Shown here: one piece after another, positions 7,421 to 15,413 of the stretch
Position numbering within the stretch: the stretch's first letter is position 1
Layout: each line of letters starts with the position of its first letter
Origin: Lysobacter sp.
GTDB lineage: Bacteria > Pseudomonadota > Gammaproteobacteria > Xanthomonadales > Xanthomonadaceae
Assembly (NCBI GenBank): GCA_030151365.1
Contig: JASLDW010000063.1
Location: 1-27,642 of the forward strand
Length of the DNA: 27,642 nucleotides
Direction of reading: 5' to 3'
Position numbers and translations under genes: made by a program
The notes under the pieces: model-generated
What the model was told of the DNA's origin: nothing
What the model saw: only the letters and a program-made list of their open reading frames with translations
Databases searched by the model: none

Positions 7421-9352
7421 ATGACCGCGCAGCCCGTGCTCGACGCCACCACGCGACGTTGGCTGCATGCGGCGACCGCACTGCTGCTGTTGCCGCTGCT
7501 GCTGCAACTGCAGGCCTCGGTGGGAATCGCCGTCGGCGTGGTCGCGTTGTTGAGCATGGCGTTGTCGACACGCGGTCGCCTGCCCGGCCTGCTGAAGGTC
7601 GCGCTGGCGCTGACGCTGGCGATCGCGGTGTTCTCGGTCTACCGGGGCATCGGTCGCGATACCGGCTGCGCCCTGCTGGCGATGATGCTGGCGCTCAAGC
7701 CGACCGAGACCGCCAGCGTGCGCGATGCGCGCAGCCTGCTCGGCTACGGGCTGTTCGCGCCGTTCGCGACCTACCTGCTCGACCAGGGACCGCTGTCGCT
7801 GGTCCTCGGCGCACTCGCGGTCGCCGCCGCATTGACCACGTTGCTGCGACTCGCCGATCTCGATTCCGACGTCGATCTCTCCGGCTGGTCGCCGCTGGAA
7901 TCGCTGCGCGCCGCCGGCAAGCTGCTGCTGCTCGCGTTGCCGCTGGTACTGGCCGCGTTCTGGCTGTTCCCGCGCCTCGCCTCACCCTTGTGGGGATTGC
8001 CGGATCGTGCCGTGTCCAAGCCGGGCCTGAGCGAATCGATGACGCCCGATCGCTGGATGGATGCGCTCAATGACGACACCCCGGCGATGCGCGCGCGCTT
8101 CATCGGGCCGGCGCCACGACCGCAGGAGATGTACTGGCGCGCGATGACCCTGCGCGATTTCGACGGCCGCACCTGGACGCCGGCGCCGTCGTCGGGCGTC
8201 GGCACGCCACGACTGTCGCTGGCGCCCGTGCGCTGGCGCTACACTCTGGATGTCGAGCCCAGCGACCAGCGCCTGCTGCCCACGCTCGAATTCACCGCCA
8301 CGCCACCGGACGGCACGCAACCTGGCCGCGATGCCAGCCTGCGCGCGACCACGCCATTGACCGGGCTGACGCGCTGGCAGCTGCAGGCCGCGCCGGCATC
8401 GAGCTTCGACCCGGTGCTGGATGCGCGCGAGCGACGCGCCAATCTCGCGCTGCCGGCGCGCAATCCGCGCACGCTCGCCCTCGGACGGCAATGGCGCAGC
8501 GAAGCAGGTGTAGCGAACGATATTGCGATCATCCAGCGCGCCCTGGCGATGATCCACCAGGACTTCGCCTACTCGCTCACCGTCCCCGAACCCGGACGCG
8601 ACTGGATCGACGACTTCCTGTTCCAGGGCCGCACCGGCTATTGCCAGCAGTTCAGCAGCGCCTTCGTGGTGCTGATGCGCGGCGCCGGCATTCCCGCCCG
8701 CGTCGTCATCGGCTATGCCGGCGGCTATCACAATCCGGTCGGCGACTATTGGGTCGTGCGCAATTCCGACGCCCACGCCTGGGCCGAAGTGTGGCTGCAG
8801 GGACGCGGCTGGACGCGCGTCGATCCCACGGCGGCGGTCGCCCCGGAGCGCGTCTACGACACCATCGCCGACCGCATGCCGGGCCGCGGTTTTGGCGGTC
8901 TCATCGACGTGCGCCCGATATGGAATTTCGGCGACAACCTGCGCCGCGGCTGGAACGATTTCGTGCTCGGCTTCAACGCCGAACGCCAGGCGACCATGCT
9001 CAAGCGCTTCGGCATCGAGCGCCTGTCGCCCTCGATGCTGATCGCATTGTTCGCCTTCGCGGCCGGCATCGCGTTGGCGATCGCGACCTGGTGGCTGTCT
9101 CGCGGCGAACGCGAGCGCGATCCCCTGCTGCGCGCATGGCGCACGCTGGACCGGCGTTACGCGAAGCTCGGCCTGGCCCGTGAACCGCATGAGACCGCGC
9201 GCGACTGGCTGGCACGCGCGCAATTGGATCGTCCACAGTCCACGGCCGAACTTGGCGAACTGATCAATCGCTTCAACGCACTGCGTTATGCGACGGATGA
9301 TGGTGATGGACGCAAGGCGCTGATTCGCGCATTGCGTTCACATCGGCCTTGA
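7421..9352 (+). CDS. TgpA-type membrane transglutaminase (DUF3488 + transglutaminase-like)
   Basis: 643 residues. The N-terminal ~190 residues hold several membrane helices (DUF3488/TgpA_N), the middle is a periplasmic transglutaminase-like domain, and a further helix near 540-558 precedes a C-terminal cytoplasmic tail (DUF4129-like). The papain-like triad is intact: Cys408 (GRTGYCQQF), His452 (AHAWAEVW) and Asp468 (WTRVDPT). The closest described homologue by layout is Pseudomonas aeruginosa TgpA, reported as an essential membrane protein with a periplasmic transglutaminase domain and also encoded with MoxR and DUF58 genes. The natural substrate is unknown. ATG 7421 follows the DUF58 stop by two bases. 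Last gene of the operon; it converges on the HIT gene with 43 bases between and no clear terminator. Confidence 0.92.
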   Translation: MTAQPVLDATTRRWLHAATALLLLPLLLQLQASVGIAVGVVALLSMALSTRGRLPGLLKVALALTLAIAVFSVYRGIGRDTGCALLAMMLALKPTETASVRDARSLLGYGLFAPFATYLLDQGPLSLVLGALAVAAALTTLLRLADLDSDVDLSGWSPLESLRAAGKLLLLALPLVLAAFWLFPRLASPLWGLPDRAVSKPGLSESMTPDRWMDALNDDTPAMRARFIGPAPRPQEMYWRAMTLRDFDGRTWTPAPSSGVGTPRLSLAPVRWRYTLDVEPSDQRLLPTLEFTATPPDGTQPGRDASLRATTPLTGLTRWQLQAAPASSFDPVLDARERRANLALPARNPRTLALGRQWRSEAGVANDIAIIQRALAMIHQDFAYSLTVPEPGRDWIDDFLFQGRTGYCQQFSSAFVVLMRGAGIPARVVIGYAGGYHNPVGDYWVVRNSDAHAWAEVWLQGRGWTRVDPTAAVAPERVYDTIADRMPGRGFGGLIDVRPIWNFGDNLRRGWNDFVLGFNAERQATMLKRFGIERLSPSMLIALFAFAAGIALAIATWWLSRGERERDPLLRAWRTLDRRYAKLGLAREPHETARDWLARAQLDRPQSTAELGELINRFNALRYATDDGDGRKALIRALRSHRP

Positions 9353-9395
9353 CGACAAACAGCAACGCGCGCAACGGCGCGTGCGAGCCGCTGCG

Positions 9396-9746
9396 TCACC
9401 CCGCCGTGCCAAAGCGCCCCAGCGGCGCCCCGGCCAGCAGGTGCAAGTGGATCTGGAACACCGTCTGCCCGGCATCGCCGTTGCAGTTCATCACGATCCG
9501 GTAGCCCGACTTGTCGAAGCCCTCGCGCTTCGCGTACGCCGCGGCGGCGACCGCGAGCTTGCCGACGACCACGGCGGCGTCGACCGGCACATCGTTCAGC
9601 GTCGCGAAATCGCGCCTGGGCACGAACAGCACGTGCACCGGCGCCTGCGGGGCGATGTCGCGGAAGGCGATCATGTCGTCATCCTCGTAGACGACGTCCG
9701 CGGGAATTTCCCGTTTCATGATCCTGTGGAAGATGGTGTCTGGCAT
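9396..9746 (-). CDS. HIT family protein, HinT-like, with altered His triad
   Basis: 116 residues, matching HinT in length and layout: an N-terminal TIFHRIMKREIPADVVYEDD, then FRDIAPQAPVHVL, and the HIT region near the end. HinT proteins hydrolyse purine nucleoside phosphoramidates and aminoacyl-adenylates. The family motif H-x-H-x-H-x-x reads Q98-I-H100-L-H102-L-L here: the nucleophilic and last histidines are kept but the first is glutamine (codon CAG at 9453-9455, one base from CAC). The start ATG 9746 gives MPDTIFHR and has no strong ribosome site. It lies 41 bases downstream of recR, likely the last gene of dnaX-ybaB-recR-hint. Activity may be reduced or altered; that is inference. Confidence 0.9.
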   Translation of the reverse strand: MPDTIFHRIMKREIPADVVYEDDDMIAFRDIAPQAPVHVLFVPRRDFATLNDVPVDAAVVVGKLAVAAAAYAKREGFDKSGYRIVMNCNGDAGQTVFQIHLHLLAGAPLGRFGTAG

Positions 9747-9787
9747 GTCGTGCCCGGCGATGGCCTGGGCCAAGGGTACGCGATCGC

Positions 9788-10393
9788 CTACTCGCCCGTC
9801 GTGATCTCGCTGCGGCTGCCGAAGGCGTGCGCCAGCGTGCCGCGATCGACGTATTCCAGCTCGCCGCCCAGTGGCAATCCATGCGCCAGGCGGCTGGGAC
9901 GGACACCCTGCTTGCGGGCGATCTGCGCGAGGTAGTGCGCGGTGGCGTCGCCTTCCACCGTCGGATTGGTGGCGATGATCAACTCCTGCACTTCGCCCTC
10001 GCCCAGGCGATCGGCAAGCTGGTCGAGCCCGAGCTCGCGCGGACCGATGCCGTCCAGCGGGCTGAGGCGCCCCTGCAGGACGAAGTACAGGCCGCGATAG
10101 CCGGTCGCCTGTTCGATCGCGAGGCGGTCGGCCGGCGACTCGATCGCGCACAGCTGCTGCACGTCGCGCGACGCGCTGGCGCAGGTCGCGCAGACCTCGG
10201 TTTCGCTGAAATCGCGGCAGCGCTTGCAATGGCCAATGCGCTCGACCGCGGCAGCGAGTGCCGTGGCCAGGCGCGTGCCACCGTCGCGATCGCGCTCCAG
10301 TACGTGGTAGGCCATGCGTTGCGCACTCTTCTGGCCCACGCCGGGCAGGATCCGCAGCGCGTCGATCAGCTGTTCGAGCAATCCGGTGGTCAA
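9788..10393 (-). CDS. recR: recombination mediator RecR
   Basis: 201 residues, the normal RecR length. Order of elements: helix-hairpin-helix LPGVGQKSAQRMAYH (about 16-30), a zinc finger with Cys56, Cys59, Cys68 and Cys71, then a Toprim domain beginning CAIESPADRLAIE, and the C-terminal Walker-like segment with GGELEYVD. RecR with RecO loads RecA on SSB-coated gaps. There is no ATG at the conserved N-terminus; the frame begins with TTG at 10393 (TTG ACC ACC GGA), giving the expected LLEQLIDAL. No clear ribosome site is seen. It follows ybaB by ten bases in the conserved dnaX-ybaB-recR operon. Confidence 0.95.
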   Translation of the reverse strand: MTTGLLEQLIDALRILPGVGQKSAQRMAYHVLERDRDGGTRLATALAAAVERIGHCKRCRDFSETEVCATCASASRDVQQLCAIESPADRLAIEQATGYRGLYFVLQGRLSPLDGIGPRELGLDQLADRLGEGEVQELIIATNPTVEGDATAHYLAQIARKQGVRPSRLAHGLPLGGELEYVDRGTLAHAFGSRSEITTGE

Positions 10394-10403
10394 GGCGCGA
10401 AGA

Positions 10404-10730
10404 TCAACCGAAGCCGGGAAGGCTCATGCCGGGTGGCAGCGGAAGCCCGGTGGCCGCCGCGCTCATCTTTTCGCGTGCGACTTCATTGGCCTTGTTCACG
10501 GCGTCGTTGATCGCAGCCGCGATCAGGTCTTCCGCCATCTCGTGGTCGGCCAGCGCCGAGGCATCGATGCGCACCTTGCGGCACTCCATCTTGCCGTTCA
10601 TGGTCACGCTGACCATGCCGCCGCCGGCATTGCCAACGATTTCGATCGAAGCCAGCTCGTCCTGCGCGCGCTGCATGCTTTCCTGCATCTTCTGCGCCTG
10701 TTGCATCAATTGGGCAAGATTGCCGCGCAT
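10404..10730 (-). CDS. ybaB: nucleoid-associated protein YbaB/EbfC
   Basis: 108 residues starting MRGNLAQLMQQAQKMQESMQ, a leading helix typical of YbaB/EbfC, followed by the conserved VSVTMNGKMECRKVRID region and a methionine/glycine/proline-rich tail ending LPGFG. The family forms tweezer-shaped dimers that bind DNA. The ATG at 10730 has AGGAG six bases upstream; that ribosome site overlaps the end of dnaX, whose stop is three bases before this start, so the two are translationally close. Position between dnaX and recR is conserved in many bacteria. Confidence 0.95.
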   Translation of the reverse strand: MRGNLAQLMQQAQKMQESMQRAQDELASIEIVGNAGGGMVSVTMNGKMECRKVRIDASALADHEMAEDLIAAAINDAVNKANEVAREKMSAAATGLPLPPGMSLPGFG

Positions 10731-10733
10731 GGT

Positions 10734-12497
10734 TCACTCCTGGTCATCAAGGGGTCGAATGGAATCCGGCACCACGCGGGCGCCGCGGGCCACCAGCTTC
10801 TGCACGTCGGGATCGGCCATGAAGGCATCCTCGGCGGCCTGCTGGCGCGCATCGCGTTCGCGCGAATTGCGCTGGTGCAACGAGTCGGCCGGCACGCCGC
10901 CCTGCACGATCTCGACCTGCAGGCGCGGTGTGTAGCCGAGCTTGTCCGCAAGCTGGTCGGCGAGCTGCCCCAACATCTGCGGGCGATTGAAGTGGTCCTG
11001 CTCCGGCGACAGGCCGAGAACGATCTGCTCGCCCTGGTGGCGCAACAGCACCGCATGCGCGGCCATCTCGCGCACGGCGCCGCGCAGCGCTGCCGACGCG
11101 ACGAAGTCCGGCCAGTCCTGCGGTTGCATCGCGGGACGTGAAGACACGACAGGGGCAGCGTCGGCGATCGCCGGCTCCGGACGCGCGACGCGTTGCGGCG
11201 GCGGTGCCGCGACTTCGCGCACCGGGGCCGGGGTCGGCGTGCGTGGCGGTGGCGGACTCGCCATCGATTCGCGCAGGGCCGCGCGCGCCGCCTCGGCGCC
11301 CGAAGGCGCTGCCGTCGAACGCGGGGCCGACGCGGATGAGGATGCCTTCGATGGCGTCGACATCGATGCGCCGGCCGCGCCTGCAGCCTGTCCCTGTCCG
11401 CCCTGGATCACTGCACCCTGCCCCGGGCGAAACGCCAGCATGCGCAGCAACGTCATCTCGAAACCGGCGCGCGGACTCGGCGCGTGGCCGATGTCGCGGC
11501 GCCCGTTCAGCGCCATCTGGTACCAGAGCTGCACCAGCTCCGGGCGCGTCGCCGCCGCCAATGCATCGATGTCGACGCCATCGGCCGGGATCTCCGCGGA
11601 CGGCACCAGCTGCCGCACCTGCACCCGGTGCAGGGCATCGGCCAGTGCATCCAGCACGTGGGCCCAGTCCGGGGAAAACTCGGCCAGTGCGGCTGTCTCC
11701 GCCATCACCCGTTCGCCGTCGTTGGCCGCCAGCGCATCCAGCAGCGCGCCGATGCGGGCGCGATCGACGCTGCCGAGCATGGTGGCGACCGCGGCGTCGC
11801 CCAACTGGCTGCCGGTATAGGCGATCGCCTGGTCGAGCAGCGACAGGCCGTCACGCAGGCTGCCATCGGCGGCCTTGCTCAACTGGCGGATCGCGCCATC
11901 CTCGAACGCGATCCCTTCGGCGTCGAGGATGCGCCGCATCTGGCCATCGATCTGCTGCAGGTCGAGGCGCTTGAGGTTGAACTGCAGGCAGCGCGACAGC
12001 ACCGTGACCGGCAGTTTCTGCGGATCGGTGGTGGCCAGCAGGAACTTCACGTGGCCCGGCGGCTCCTCCAGCGTCTTCAGCAACGCGTTGAAGGCCGACT
12101 TCGAGAGCATGTGCACTTCGTCGATCAGGTAGACCTTCACCCGGCCGCGCGACGGCATGTACTGGGCGTTGTCGATCAGCTCGCGGACGTCGTCGACGCC
12201 GGTGTTCGAGGCGGCGTCGATTTCCAGCAGGTCGATGTAGCGGCCGGCGTCGATGTCGCGGCAGGTCGCGCATTCACCGCATGGCTCGGCCGAGCTGCCC
12301 TGCTCGCAATTCAGCGACTTGGCGAAGATGCGCGCGATCGTGGTCTTGCCGACCCCGCGCGTCCCGGTGAACAGGAAGGCGTGGTGGACCCGGCCGGTGT
12401 CCAGCGCATTGGTGAGCGCGCGCACCACGTGTTCCTGCCCCACCAGCTCCGAGAACCGCTTGGGGCGCCATTTGCGCGCAAGGACGAGATAGCTCAT
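10734..12497 (-). CDS. dnaX: DNA polymerase III subunits gamma/tau
   Basis: 587 residues. Clamp-loader AAA+ domain: MSYLVLARKWRPKRFSELVG start, Walker A GTRGVGKT (45-52), zinc module Cys64, Cys73, Cys76, Cys79, Walker B LIDEVH (124-129), then sensor LSRC. A long Ala/Pro/Ser-rich linker (about residues 365-445) joins the C-terminal tau-like domain. The start ATG 12497 matches the invariant N-terminus; the open frame upstream runs through the divergent tRNA-Ser gene and is not coding. No A-rich slippery heptamer of the E. coli kind is seen, so a short gamma form, if made, would need another route. First gene of dnaX-ybaB-recR, 52 bases from the tRNA. Confidence 0.96.
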   Translation of the reverse strand: MSYLVLARKWRPKRFSELVGQEHVVRALTNALDTGRVHHAFLFTGTRGVGKTTIARIFAKSLNCEQGSSAEPCGECATCRDIDAGRYIDLLEIDAASNTGVDDVRELIDNAQYMPSRGRVKVYLIDEVHMLSKSAFNALLKTLEEPPGHVKFLLATTDPQKLPVTVLSRCLQFNLKRLDLQQIDGQMRRILDAEGIAFEDGAIRQLSKAADGSLRDGLSLLDQAIAYTGSQLGDAAVATMLGSVDRARIGALLDALAANDGERVMAETAALAEFSPDWAHVLDALADALHRVQVRQLVPSAEIPADGVDIDALAAATRPELVQLWYQMALNGRRDIGHAPSPRAGFEMTLLRMLAFRPGQGAVIQGGQGQAAGAAGASMSTPSKASSSASAPRSTAAPSGAEAARAALRESMASPPPPRTPTPAPVREVAAPPPQRVARPEPAIADAAPVVSSRPAMQPQDWPDFVASAALRGAVREMAAHAVLLRHQGEQIVLGLSPEQDHFNRPQMLGQLADQLADKLGYTPRLQVEIVQGGVPADSLHQRNSRERDARQQAAEDAFMADPDVQKLVARGARVVPDSIRPLDDQE

Positions 12498-12506
12498 GGG
12501 GTGATT

Positions 12507-12536
12507 TTGCCACGCCCGCCCCCCTGCAGGTACAAT
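12507..12536 (+). promoter_or_regulatory. promoter of tRNA-Ser(GGA)
   Basis: TTGCCA (12507-12512) and TACAAT (12531-12536) each match sigma70 boxes at five of six positions, with an 18-base spacer. A GC-rich discriminator (GGCCGGC) follows, as expected for a stringently controlled stable-RNA promoter. Start of transcription is predicted near 12543, seven bases before the tRNA. The element fills most of the 52-base gap to the divergent dnaX start. Confidence 0.7.
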
Positions 12537-12549
12537 GGCCGGCTCGCAC

Positions 12550-12642
12550 GGAGAGGTGTCCGAGTGGTTGAAGGAGCACGCCTGGAAAGTGTGTAAGCGT
12601 CTAAACCGCGCTTCGGGGGTTCGAATCCCCCTCTCTCCGCCA
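12550..12642 (+). tRNA. tRNA-Ser (anticodon GGA)
   Basis: Class II tRNA of 93 bases including an encoded CCA (12640-12642). Acceptor GGAGAGG pairs with TCTCTCC with one G-U pair; the anticodon loop reads CTGGAAA (anticodon GGA, UCC/UCU codons); a long variable arm (GCGTCTAAACCGCGC region) and the T arm GGGGGTTCGAATCCCC are clear. Serine identity follows from the anticodon and the long variable arm. Confidence 0.96.
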
Positions 12643-12653
12643 GATTGCACGAG

Positions 12654-12678
12654 AGCCCCGGCCTGCCGGGGCTTTTTT
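12654..12678 (+). terminator. Rho-independent terminator after tRNA-Ser(GGA)
   Basis: Arms AGCCCCGGC and GCCGGGGCT with a two-base centre, followed by a T-run (TTTTTT). It lies 12 bases after the tRNA and about 50 bases before the DUF47 gene. Confidence 0.92.
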
Positions 12679-12727
12679 GTAGCAGAATTGTCACTTTCGC
12701 CGTTCCGGCCAGCGAGGCGCACGCCCC

Positions 12728-13354
12728 ATGTTTTCCCTGCAGACGATCTTCGGTTCCGGCAAGCAGTTCTTCGATTTGCTGGATGAAGCGGCCGATGCCG
12801 CGCATGAGAGCACCAAGGCGCTGTACCAGTTGCTGAAGGATCCGGTGGCGAATCCGGCGCTGGACGCCTTCAAGCTGGCGCGCCAGCGCGAACGCGTCGC
12901 CTCGGACAAGATCAACCACGCGCTGGTCGACAGCTTCATCACCCCGATCGAGCGCGAGGACATCGAATCGCTGAGCTCGGCGCTGTACAAGATCCCCAAG
13001 CAGGTCGAACGCTTCGCCGACCGCTACGCACTGGCCCACCACCGGCTGGGCGGCATCGATTTCGCGCCGCGCGCGGCCATGCTGGAACAGGCCGCCGGCG
13101 TCGTGGTGCAGATGGTCCGCGGACTCCACCACATGAACCTGGAGGAGATGAGCAAGCTCAACGAGCGCCTGCGGGTGCTCGAGGCGGAAGCCGACCGCCT
13201 GATCCTCGAACTTCACCGCGACATCTATTCCGGCCGCCTCGACGCCGGCGAGATGTTCCTGCTCAAGGAATTCTTCGAGATCCTCGAGAAGGCGATCGAC
13301 CGCTGCCGCGAGGCCGGCGTTGTCGCCTACCAGATCGTGCTGAAGAACTCCTGA
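12728..13354 (+). CDS. DUF47 / PhoU-like protein (TIGR00153), Pit accessory
   Basis: 208 residues, almost wholly alpha-helical, with FFDLLDEAADAAHESTKAL near the N-terminus and two PhoU-like helical halves. The family is found next to Pit phosphate transporters, as here: the pit start is ten bases after this stop. It is thought to modulate Pit, in analogy with PhoU and the Pst system. The start ATG 12728 has GAGG about ten bases upstream. A terminator isolates it from the tRNA-Ser gene. No convincing Pho box was found in the short upstream gap. Confidence 0.9.
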   Translation: MFSLQTIFGSGKQFFDLLDEAADAAHESTKALYQLLKDPVANPALDAFKLARQRERVASDKINHALVDSFITPIEREDIESLSSALYKIPKQVERFADRYALAHHRLGGIDFAPRAAMLEQAAGVVVQMVRGLHHMNLEEMSKLNERLRVLEAEADRLILELHRDIYSGRLDAGEMFLLKEFFEILEKAIDRCREAGVVAYQIVLKNS

Positions 13355-13364
13355 GACCGCCGCC

Positions 13365-14489
13365 ATGCTGGCTCTTCTGTTGCTGGTGATCATCGCCGCG
13401 CTGGTGTTCGAGTTCATCAACGGCTTCCACGACACCGCCAATTCGATCGCGACGGTGGTCGCGACCAAGGTGCTGACACCGGGCAAGGCGGTGTTGCTGG
13501 CCGCCGCGATGAACCTCGTCGGCGCGTTCTTCGGCACCGCCGTCGCCAAGACGATCTCGTCCGGCCTGATCGATACCCATGTCGCGCAAGTCACTTCGCA
13601 GGTAATCCTGTGCGCCTTGCTCGGCGGCATCAGCTGGAACCTCATCACCTGGTGGCTGGGCCTGCCGTCGTCGTCGTCGCACACGCTGATCGGCGGACTC
13701 TGCGGGGCGGTGCTCGCGTCCTCGCACGGCAATTGGCACGCGCTGATCTGGTCGCACGCCGGTGACGGCGGCTGGACGACCAACAAGGGCATCCTGTGGA
13801 AGGTGCTGGTGCCGATGGTGTCGTCGCCGATCGCCGGTTTCACGCTCGGCGTGCTGATCCTCGCCCTGCTCTACGCCATCATCGCCGCGCTGCATCGCGC
13901 CGGCGGCCCGTTCGCGCGCATCGCCCGCCCGCGCTGGGTCAATGCCTTCTTCGGCAAGGCACAGGTCGTTTCCGCGGCCTACATGGGTTTCGCCCACGGC
14001 AGCAACGACGCCCAGAAGACCATGGGCATCATCGCGCTGGCGTTGTTCGGCGCGCAGGCCGCCGGCACCCTCGACCACCTGCCGGAATGGCTGTCGTTCC
14101 TGCATCCGTCAAGCAGCGACAACTCGCACATCGACACCTGGATCATCGCGACCTGCGCGCTGGTGATGGCGGTCGGCACCGCCACCGGCGGCTGGCGCAT
14201 CATCAAGACGCTCGGCCACAAGATGGTGAAGCTGCAGCCGATCGACGGCTTCGCCGCGGAAACCGCCTCCGCCACCATCCTCGTCACCGCCGCGCACTTC
14301 GGCATGCCGGTGTCGACCACGCACAGCATCTCCACCGCGATCATGGGCGTCGGCTTCGGCAAGAACCCGCGCGCGTTGCGCCTGACGGTGATCGAACGCA
14401 TCGTCTGGGCGTGGATCCTCACCATTCCCGCCGCCGGCTTCATGTCGTGGGCCATGTTCCGCATCGCCGAGGGATTCGGCTGGGCCTGA
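13365..14489 (+). CDS. pit: inorganic phosphate transporter, Pit family
   Basis: 374-residue integral membrane protein with about ten hydrophobic segments. The two inverted PiT signatures are present: FINGFHDTANSIATVVATK near residues 15-33, and GFAHGSNDAQKTMG near 208-221, followed by STTHSISTAIMGVGFG. Pit carriers import phosphate as a neutral metal-phosphate complex using the proton gradient (some family members use sodium). The gene is shorter than E. coli PitA (499), in line with the compact Pit type that pairs with DUF47. Start ATG 13365, ten bases after the DUF47 gene; the two form an operon that ends just ahead of the SRP RNA. Confidence 0.94.
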   Translation: MLALLLLVIIAALVFEFINGFHDTANSIATVVATKVLTPGKAVLLAAAMNLVGAFFGTAVAKTISSGLIDTHVAQVTSQVILCALLGGISWNLITWWLGLPSSSSHTLIGGLCGAVLASSHGNWHALIWSHAGDGGWTTNKGILWKVLVPMVSSPIAGFTLGVLILALLYAIIAALHRAGGPFARIARPRWVNAFFGKAQVVSAAYMGFAHGSNDAQKTMGIIALALFGAQAAGTLDHLPEWLSFLHPSSSDNSHIDTWIIATCALVMAVGTATGGWRIIKTLGHKMVKLQPIDGFAAETASATILVTAAHFGMPVSTTHSISTAIMGVGFGKNPRALRLTVIERIVWAWILTIPAAGFMSWAMFRIAEGFGWA

Positions 14490-14494
14490 TCATC

Positions 14495-14503
14495 TGTTAA
14501 ACT
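14495..14503 (+). promoter_or_regulatory. possible extended -10 element for ffs
   Basis: TG-T-TAAACT (TG at 14495-14496, hexamer 14498-14503) lies in an AT-rich spot directly after the pit stop. The start of transcription would be near 14510, so the SRP RNA would be made with a leader of about 35 bases containing the hairpin at 14511-14527. No good -35 box is seen. Confidence 0.4.
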
Positions 14504-14510
14504 TTGCTCC

Positions 14511-14527
14511 GCGGAATCGCATTCCGC
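14511..14527. repeat. perfect hairpin upstream of ffs
   Basis: Arms GCGGAAT and ATTCCGC with centre CGC. It lies between the pit stop and the SRP RNA. No T-run follows (TTGGCG), so it is a poor terminator; it could be a processing signal in the SRP RNA precursor or a pit mRNA 3' end. The same arms occur in hairpins at 4206-4225 and 25654-25669. Confidence 0.65.
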
Positions 14528-14544
14528 TTGGCGCAAGCCTCCAT

Positions 14545-14654
14545 GGCGGCCCCGTCGGCCCCTCGCGACGCTAGTTCGAAAACCCCGCCAGGGCCGGAAG
14601 GCAGCAACGGTATTGAATGACGCGTGCGCCGAGGATCGTTGGCGGGGCCGTCAC
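14545..14654 (+). ncRNA. ffs: 4.5S signal recognition particle RNA
   Basis: The diagnostic domain IV sequence CCAGGGCCGGAAGGCAGCAA begins at 14588: a GGAA tetraloop hairpin with the asymmetric internal loop that binds Ffh. The segment GACGCGTGCGCC after it is also typical of gammaproteobacterial 4.5S RNA. The 5' strand CGGCCCCGTC (14547-14556) pairs with the 3' strand GGCGGGGCCG (14641-14650) to close the long hairpin. Ends are estimated to within a few bases. A short TTTT (14656-14659) may help termination. It converges on the MBL hydrolase gene. Confidence 0.92.
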
Positions 14655-14669
14655 CTTTTCCAGGTTCGA

Positions 14670-15413
14670 TCAGGCGCGCGGCGACGGCAGCGCGATCACT
14701 TCGCCCGGATCGGCAACCCGCGCGCCTTGTTCGCGCATGACCTGCGCTTCCCGCGGCGAGCCGTAGTGATAGAGGATGCAGCGTGCGCGCGTGTCCGCGT
14801 CGTATTCGCGCACGAAATCGTCGAAGCCGGTATGCGACGGATTCCCGTGCAGTCCGCAATCGTGGGCGATCACCTCGCCGGCATCCGCGACCACGCGCAG
14901 CACTTCCGGAATCGGCCGGGTATCGCCGGTCCACACGACACTGCCGGGCAGGCGCAATCCGTAGGCACTCTTCGGCCAGTGATGGCGCACCGCGAACGTT
15001 TCCAGGTGCAGGCCTTCGTGCCAGAAACGCTCGCCGACCGGAACCAGCAGGAACGCCTCCCAGAAATTGACGCCGCCTTCGGCCAGCACGTTGGGATAAT
15101 CGCCGACGCGCTGGTGCAGCAGCGGCACTACACTGGCCGGGCAATACACGCGCACGCCGCCGCGCAGCGCTTCGTCGAACCAGGCGCCGACGAACAGGCG
15201 CTCGAAGCCCCCGACGTGGTCGAGATGGGTATGCGTAATGTACAGCGCCTTCGGGTACTCGCCGTAGGTATCGAGGTAGTGGTCGAGTCCTTCAGCGCCG
15301 CAGTCGATGGTCAGCCATGGCCTCCCATCGCGCTCGATCGTCGCCATCGCCGAACCGAGCCGGCCCGCCGCCGAGGCATTGCCGACACCGTGGAAACGCA
15401 GCGACCACTTCAT
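14670..15413 (-). CDS. MBL-fold metallo-hydrolase
   Basis: 247 residues with the metallo-beta-lactamase metal motif HTHLDH (61-66), a later GDTRPIP with the bridging Asp, and a C-terminal LYHYGSPRE histidine. The pattern, with HDCG following the GDTR strand, resembles the RNase Z/phosphodiesterase-like branch rather than glyoxalase II; the substrate is unknown. The ATG at 15413 overlaps the kdkA stop as ATGA, so the pair is translationally coupled and the protein may act in the same envelope pathway, though that is inference. It converges on ffs. Confidence 0.85.
   Translation of the reverse strand: MKWSLRFHGVGNASAAGRLGSAMATIERDGRPWLTIDCGAEGLDHYLDTYGEYPKALYITHTHLDHVGGFERLFVGAWFDEALRGGVRVYCPASVVPLLHQRVGDYPNVLAEGGVNFWEAFLLVPVGERFWHEGLHLETFAVRHHWPKSAYGLRLPGSVVWTGDTRPIPEVLRVVADAGEVIAHDCGLHGNPSHTGFDDFVREYDADTRARCILYHYGSPREAQVMREQGARVADPGEVIALPSPRA

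Noticed and set aside
5584..7557. A 657-codon minus-strand frame opposite moxR and the DUF58 gene
   Set aside because: Arginine-rich shadow of two well-supported genes; no recognisable motif.
9365..9382. Inverted repeat ACGCGC/GCGCGT between the transglutaminase and HIT genes as a terminator
   Set aside because: Six-base arms, six-base loop and no T-run on either strand; too weak to call.
10734..12497. Programmed -1 frameshift in dnaX
   Set aside because: No run of A bases resembling the E. coli slippery site was found on the coding strand, and the full-length frame is intact.
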